Position numbers and translations under genes: made by a program
Notes under the pieces: generated by a model
The model's database searches: none
What the model was told of the DNA's origin: nothing
Seen by the model: the letters and a program-made list of their open reading frames with translations, nothing else
NCBI GenBank assembly: GCA_023248735.1
Contig: JAHFDY010000004.1
Span: 1-52,995 of the forward strand
Origin: Myxococcales bacterium
Lineage (GTDB): Bacteria; Myxococcota_A; Polyangia; Polyangiales; Polyangiaceae
Direction of reading: 5' to 3'
DNA length: 52,995 nucleotides
Shown: one piece after another, positions 49,891 through 52,995 of the stretch
How positions within the stretch are numbered: position 1 is the first letter of the stretch
How the letters are laid out: each line of letters starts with the position of its first letter

Positions 49891-51168
49891 ATGGCAGTTG
49901 ATCACACGACCCTTCGCTACATGAGTGAGTTCTCGTGCCTGGCAGACAAGTGTCCCGACAGTTGTTGCGCGGGATGGCGCGTGCTCGTTGAAGAGAGTCA
50001 CTATCACCGCTTTTCGGGTTGGCTTCGAGAGGAAGGTAAGGAACCTGACGATTACATGAAGCGGTTAGGTCCCAACAACACGGGGAGCTTTGCCTCCGTT
50101 CGCCACAACGACCGCGGTGGATGCATGTTTCTCGAGCCCGAAGGGCTTTGCACGATTCACGGCAAGCACGGTGAGAAGGCGCTGCCGCAGGTGTGCCAGA
50201 CCTATCCGCGCAAATACCTCGTTGTGGGTCAGCGCATCGAGGCGGCGGCGATGCTCTCGTGTCCCGAAATCGCGCGCCTTGCGATTTTGAGTGAAGATCT
50301 GGTCTTGCCCACGGCGTATCGGCCGGCGCTAACCGACAAGCAGCGGGCGCGCATTGCCGTCCAAGCGAAGACGCCTGAGGCACAGCACTTTGATCTCATC
50401 CGGAGCTTTGGTCTCGAGCTCCTCGTTGGGGCGAGGATGACCGGGCCAAAACTGTTCATTCTTGGTTACTTTGGTCACAAGTTAACCGAGCAAGCGGCGG
50501 GCAGGCCGTCGATGCCACTCGCTGAGATCACACGACTGATCGCGCAGTTTCAGACCACGGAATACCAGGACGGTCTCGAAGAGCAGTTTGACATTATGTA
50601 CCAGGACACGGCTAAGCCGATCGGGATGTCGATCATGCACGCCGTGATCGGGAATTCGCTCCAGATTTCGCCGACGAGACGCGTTGCATTCAACGCAGAG
50701 AGGGTGTGGACGAGCTACGGCGTCGCCGACAAGTTCATCGTCGGCGACGGAACGAAGCTCCTTCCGATCAAGCTCAACTTTGACTACCCGGCGTTATGGG
50801 CCACGTATCAAGAGCGGCGTGCACGGATCGAGGCTTCATTTGTAGCCGAATTCGATCTCTATTGTCGCAACCTCGCGATCCACAGCTGGCTCACACAGCC
50901 GTTTACGGATTACCCGTCCCTCGTCCACTACTTGGAGCGATCCGTGCTCATTGAATGCGGGTTGGTGAAGTTTTTTGTGACGGGTCAAGACGCCGTGCTG
51001 GAAGGTGATCTGACGCTCGAAACGTTGCAGCGCGCGTTCGTCGATGCGACGGTGAATTACCACCGATTGCTCGGTCATTCATCGCGGCGCGAAGAGCTTT
51101 TGGACGCAGCATTGCCTCAGTACGAGACGCAGGGCTTCGTTCGCCTTGCGCCGTTGTTGATGATCTAG
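49891..51168 (+). CDS. FliB-like lysine N-methylase, cysteine-rich
   Basis: A 425-residue protein of the flagellin lysine-N-methylase (FliB) family. The signature cysteine-rich N-terminal part is present: C16LADKC21PDSC25C26AGW, then Cys78, Cys87, Cys102 and Cys124 (GGCMFLEPEGLCTIHG, VCQTYPRKYL). In FliB of enterobacteria such a cluster is reported to hold an iron-sulfur centre for methyl transfer. No flagellin or flagellar structural gene is visible in this window. The ATG at 49891 (MAVDHTTLRY) is chosen; an upstream in-frame start gives 13 less typical residues. The TAG stop lies within a palindromic element that begins at 51164. Confidence 0.85.
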   Translation: MAVDHTTLRYMSEFSCLADKCPDSCCAGWRVLVEESHYHRFSGWLREEGKEPDDYMKRLGPNNTGSFASVRHNDRGGCMFLEPEGLCTIHGKHGEKALPQVCQTYPRKYLVVGQRIEAAAMLSCPEIARLAILSEDLVLPTAYRPALTDKQRARIAVQAKTPEAQHFDLIRSFGLELLVGARMTGPKLFILGYFGHKLTEQAAGRPSMPLAEITRLIAQFQTTEYQDGLEEQFDIMYQDTAKPIGMSIMHAVIGNSLQISPTRRVAFNAERVWTSYGVADKFIVGDGTKLLPIKLNFDYPALWATYQERRARIEASFVAEFDLYCRNLAIHSWLTQPFTDYPSLVHYLERSVLIECGLVKFFVTGQDAVLEGDLTLETLQRAFVDATVNYHRLLGHSSRREELLDAALPQYETQGFVRLAPLLMI

Positions 51169-51230
51169 TCCCTTGACCGAGGCGCATTGAACAATGCGCT
51201 TGCTGCTTCGCAGCTGGTCAAGGGACTAGA
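51164..51230. repeat. Palindromic element A: 15-bp stem enclosing two hairpins
   Basis: The arms 51164-51178 (tctagtcccttgacc) and 51216-51230 (ggtcaagggactaga) are a perfect 15-bp inverted repeat. Inside are two more hairpins: gcgcattg/caatgcgc at 51182-51199 (7-8 bp, tiny loop) and gctgc/gcagc at 51202-51214 (5 bp, TTC loop). Linkers are only 3, 2 and 1 bases, so the RNA or single-strand DNA can fold into a tight three-way junction. The left arm contains the TAG stop codon of the FliB-like gene. Elements B and C to the right share the CTAGTCCC/GGGACTAG ends and a GCATTG core, so this is one member of a small family. Confidence 0.9.
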
Positions 51231-51237
51231 CTATTCT

Positions 51238-51254
51238 CTGGGGCCCTGCCCCAG
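51238..51254. repeat. GC-rich hairpin between palindromic elements
   Basis: ctgggg (51238-51243) pairs with ccccag (51249-51254) across a 5-base loop. It follows element A directly and precedes another hairpin. In RNA it would make a stable GC stem and may help end transcription of one or both convergent genes. Confidence 0.75.
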
Positions 51255-51260
51255 GACCCC

Positions 51261-51282
51261 GAAATTCGCTCCCGCGAATTTC
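51261..51282. repeat. Nine-bp hairpin gaaattcgc/gcgaatttc
   Basis: A perfect 9-bp inverted repeat: gaaattcgc (51261-51269) with gcgaatttc (51274-51282) around a 4-base TCCC loop. It is distinct in sequence from its neighbours but part of the same run of palindromes between two convergent genes. It could act as a bidirectional terminator stem, although no long T-run follows. Confidence 0.8.
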
Positions 51283-51283
51283 C

Positions 51284-51339
51284 CTAGTCCCCCCAGCTAT
51301 CCGCATTGCTTAGTCACTGCGCCCCGGTCGGGGGACTAG
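51284..51339. repeat. Palindromic element B, CTAGTCCCCC...GGGGGACTAG
   Basis: The arms ctagtccccc (51284-51293) and gggggactag (51330-51339) are a perfect 10-bp inverted repeat. The interior contains agctatccgcattgc and gcgccccggtcgggg, the latter able to form its own ccccg/cgggg hairpin. It is almost the same as element C, with which it shares four bases (CTAG at 51336-51339), but it carries about eight extra bases after GCATTGC (ttagtcac). Confidence 0.9.
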
Positions 51340-51382
51340 TCCCCCAGCTATCGCATTGCCTGCGCCCCGGTCGGGGGACTAG
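51336..51382. repeat. Palindromic element C, second tandem copy
   Basis: The arms ctagtccccc (51336-51345) and gggggactag (51373-51382) are again a perfect 10-bp inverted repeat. The interior agctatcgcattgcctgcgcc matches element B apart from the deletion. Copies B and C therefore form a tandem array sharing a CTAG, which looks like duplication or insertion at a CTAG target. Flanking this whole set, attctct (51233-51239) and agagaat (51381-51387) also pair as a 7-bp outer inverted repeat. Confidence 0.9.
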
Positions 51383-51426
51383 AGAATGGCGGCCGACGTT
51401 TTCGTCGCGCTACGGTTACCGACCTT

Positions 51427-52137
51427 CTAGAAGTTCTCGATGCGCCAGATACCGTGCTCACGCTTGAAGAGCAGGGTACCGCCCTCGTAAGGCAACGCGG
51501 CGGTTTCGCCGGTCTCTTCGATCTTTTCAGTGAGCAACGCTTGCTTGAGGTTCACCTGGAGCCGCGCGACCGATGGATGGTCGGGGCCCTGCTCCCACTG
51601 CTCTTTGAGGCGTGCGGCGTCGAGCCCAGTGCGGATGGTGTCAGGGACGAACTTCAACAAGACATCGTATCGTTTGCGCTCGAGCGCGCGCAGGAAGCTC
51701 TCCGCCGCACGACGTGGTGTTTCCTGGCTGTAAAGGTCGACCGCACTCGAATCGATGTGCCACGCGCCCTTCTCGAACACCAGTAACAGCGTGTCGCCCT
51801 TCGTATTGGTAACGCGCGCAGTTACAGTTGTGCTCGACGGGGGTCTCTGCAGCGACTTGGCGAGATCGGCGACTTCTTCAGGCATCTGGCTCGCAAGCTT
51901 CTTGAAGGCTGCTTGGCTCAGGTCGCGCCGCGCCTCGTCGCTAAGCATGGCGTATGCGTCGTCGATGCGTCCGTCCCGCAGCGCGTGGGCGTAGTTGGCG
52001 AGCGCTACGGCAGGGTCGGTCGAGCCTTTGCCGGTCGCACACCCCGAAAGTAGCGTCGTCAAGCCGAACGCCATACCCAAACCGAACGCCAAACCGAGCA
52101 AGGGCGCGGAAGGAGGAAGCAAGGAGCGAAGTCTCAT
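51427..52137 (-). CDS. Lipoprotein with two NTF2/SnoaL-like repeats
   Basis: A 236-residue lipoprotein. A long signal peptide (LLGLAFGLGMAFGLTTLLSGC) ends in the lipobox cysteine at about residue 33. The mature part shows two similar units: ALANYAHALRDGRIDDAYAMLSDEARRDLS, then a strand-rich stretch ending GAWHIDSS, and again AAESFLRALERKRYDVLLKFVPDTIR, ending HGIWRIENF. This helix-then-sheet plan with terminal W-x-I strands resembles tandem NTF2-like (SnoaL/DUF4440) domains. The function is unknown. The ATG at 52137 is used; a GTG at 52146 is possible. It is convergent with the FliB-like gene across the palindromic region and divergent from lon. Confidence 0.75.
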   Translation of the reverse strand: MRLRSLLPPSAPLLGLAFGLGMAFGLTTLLSGCATGKGSTDPAVALANYAHALRDGRIDDAYAMLSDEARRDLSQAAFKKLASQMPEEVADLAKSLQRPPSSTTVTARVTNTKGDTLLLVFEKGAWHIDSSAVDLYSQETPRRAAESFLRALERKRYDVLLKFVPDTIRTGLDAARLKEQWEQGPDHPSVARLQVNLKQALLTEKIEETGETAALPYEGGTLLFKREHGIWRIENF

Positions 52138-52273
52138 GCGGCGCACACTCTATCACGACCGCGGGCAAGCAAAACGCGTCCGTTGTCGTGTTTTGCGTTG
52201 TGAGCCGGCGCGAAACATACGACGTTTGCTACGCATTGTTTCGACCCCGCCTGGACGCGCGTATCCTTCGCTT

Positions 52274-52995
52274 ATGAGCGAACCGAAAAGCGCCTCTGAA
52301 ATCGAGCTGCTTCCACTCTTGCCGCTGCGCAACAGCGTTGTCTTTCCGGCGAGCGTGGTGCCGATCAACGTAGGACGTGCACGCAGCGTCAGACTCGTTG
52401 AGGAGTTGCTGGGGCAGGAGAAGGCGATTGTCGGGATCGTCAGCCAGAGAAATTCCGAGATGGAGGAACCGCGCTTCGAGGACCTATTCGGAATCGGTAC
52501 CCTTGCGCGCGTGGTGAAGGTGATTCGTCTGGGGCCTGCGAATTATTCGGTGGTTCTCCACGGCCTCGGGCGCTTCTCGCTTGAGTCACCGGCGTCGCTC
52601 GAGCCCTACATGAAAGCGAATATTCGTCGCATTCAGGACGAGGGCTCGCGCGACGTTGAGCTCGACGCTTTGGTGGCGAGTTTGCGCGAAGGGACGCGCC
52701 AGCTCCTGGAGCGCATTCCAAACTTGCCACGCGAGACGGCGGGTGTGCTCGACAATGTGCGCGAGCCGGGGCCGCTTGCCGATCTTATCGTGTCAAACTT
52801 GACGACAGAGCAGGCTGCGGTTGGCGAGAAGCAGCAAGTCCTAGAGACTCTCGACCTGAAGGTGCGCGTGAAGCTGGTGCTGACGCTCGTGAATCGTCAG
52901 CTTGATCGCTTCCGCGTGAAGCAAGAAGTGACGGCAATGGTGGCGGACGAGGGACAACGTCAGCGCGAGGAAATCTTGCGCCAGCAGCTGAAGAA
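52274..52995 (+). CDS. lon: ATP-dependent protease Lon, N-terminal part (runs off the window)
   Basis: The reading frame starts at an ATG (MSEPKSASEIELLPLLPLRN) and remains open for about 240 residues to the window edge. The N-terminal LLPLLPLRNSVVFPASVVPINVGR is the standard Lon substrate-recognition domain opening (PF02190), followed by IGTLARVVKVIRLG and YSVVLHGLGRF. The helical segment LDLKVRVKLVLTLVNRQLDRF leads to QREEILRQQLK, the start of the usual lead into the AAA+ core. The ATPase and Ser-Lys protease parts lie beyond 52995. Lon degrades damaged and regulatory proteins in the cytosol; in myxobacteria Lon paralogues also act in development. Which paralogue this is cannot be decided. 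Confidence 0.93.
   Translation, partial: MSEPKSASEIELLPLLPLRNSVVFPASVVPINVGRARSVRLVEELLGQEKAIVGIVSQRNSEMEEPRFEDLFGIGTLARVVKVIRLGPANYSVVLHGLGRFSLESPASLEPYMKANIRRIQDEGSRDVELDALVASLREGTRQLLERIPNLPRETAGVLDNVREPGPLADLIVSNLTTEQAAVGEKQQVLETLDLKVRVKLVLTLVNRQLDRFRVKQEVTAMVADEGQRQREEILRQQLK

Noticed and set aside
51164-51230. Element A as a tRNA-like gene
   Set aside because: The fold has only an outer stem and two hairpins (no D/T-loop consensus, no anticodon arm of 5+7), so it is better seen as a palindromic repeat.

Overview
The window is about 53 kb of moderately GC-rich (estimated by eye at 58-60%), very densely packed bacterial chromosome. It has no recognisable rRNA, tRNA, phage or transposase genes, and no gap between genes exceeds about 260 bases. 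The style suggests a myxobacterium or relative (Myxococcota, perhaps the Polyangia side). Supporting features are many small lipoproteins with Asp/Gly/Ala-rich tails, frequent GTG and TTG starts, ATGA/GTGA-coupled genes, a Hanks-type protein kinase with a periplasmic tail, an ECF sigma/anti-sigma/secreted-protein triad, and sterol/SCP2-type lipid genes. This placement is an inference from gene style, not from a marker gene.

Layout, left half. The window opens with a 29-bp tandem repeat, a small lipoprotein, a GT-C-type membrane protein and a toxin-antitoxin-like pair (small ORF plus nucleotidyltransferase). An O-acyltransferase then faces a MarR-controlled catabolic operon (marR, beta-keto acid cleavage enzyme, crotonase, acyl-CoA carboxylase beta). 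Next come a pilin-like protein, an MFS exporter, a spermidine-synthase-like protein, a small membrane protein with a sterol desaturase, epmA, a lone FliQ/SctS-like export protein coupled to a lipoprotein, pgsA, a free-standing biotin carrier, and an ArsR/quinone-oxidoreductase pair divergent from tyrS. The ECF sigma triad, prolyl iminopeptidase, an SCP2-like protein and serC follow.

Layout, right half. A coupled PlsB-like acyltransferase and GpsA-like protein come first; the GpsA-like protein appears to lack both lysines of the classical active site. They are followed by a phospholipase-C-like phosphoesterase, threonine dehydratase, and two coupled envelope genes (the second an OmpA-like lipoprotein). 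A long rightward run then carries dCMP deaminase, ddl, the Ser/Thr kinase, a DUF4175-like coiled-coil membrane protein, a gluzincin protease, psd, a methyltransferase with a disordered N-terminus, and def. A clan GH-A glycosidase lipoprotein, a coupled active/inactive M16 protease pair with an amidase, a RavA-like MoxR ATPase, tsaB and a FliB-like lysine methylase come next. The window ends with a lipoprotein and the N-terminal part of lon.

The most unusual non-coding structure is the 51164-51388 interval between the fliB-like gene and the convergent lipoprotein gene. It is almost entirely built of palindromes. One is a perfect 15-bp stem enclosing two further hairpins (a three-way junction) that supplies the stop codon of the fliB-like gene. 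Two overlapping near-copies follow with the same CTAGTCCC...GGGACTAG ends. This looks like a small family of mobile or interspersed palindromic elements. Other points of interest are the GpsA-like pseudoenzyme candidate, the orphan FliQ/SctS gene and the FliB homologue without a flagellin in view, and the overlapping toxin-antitoxin-like pair.
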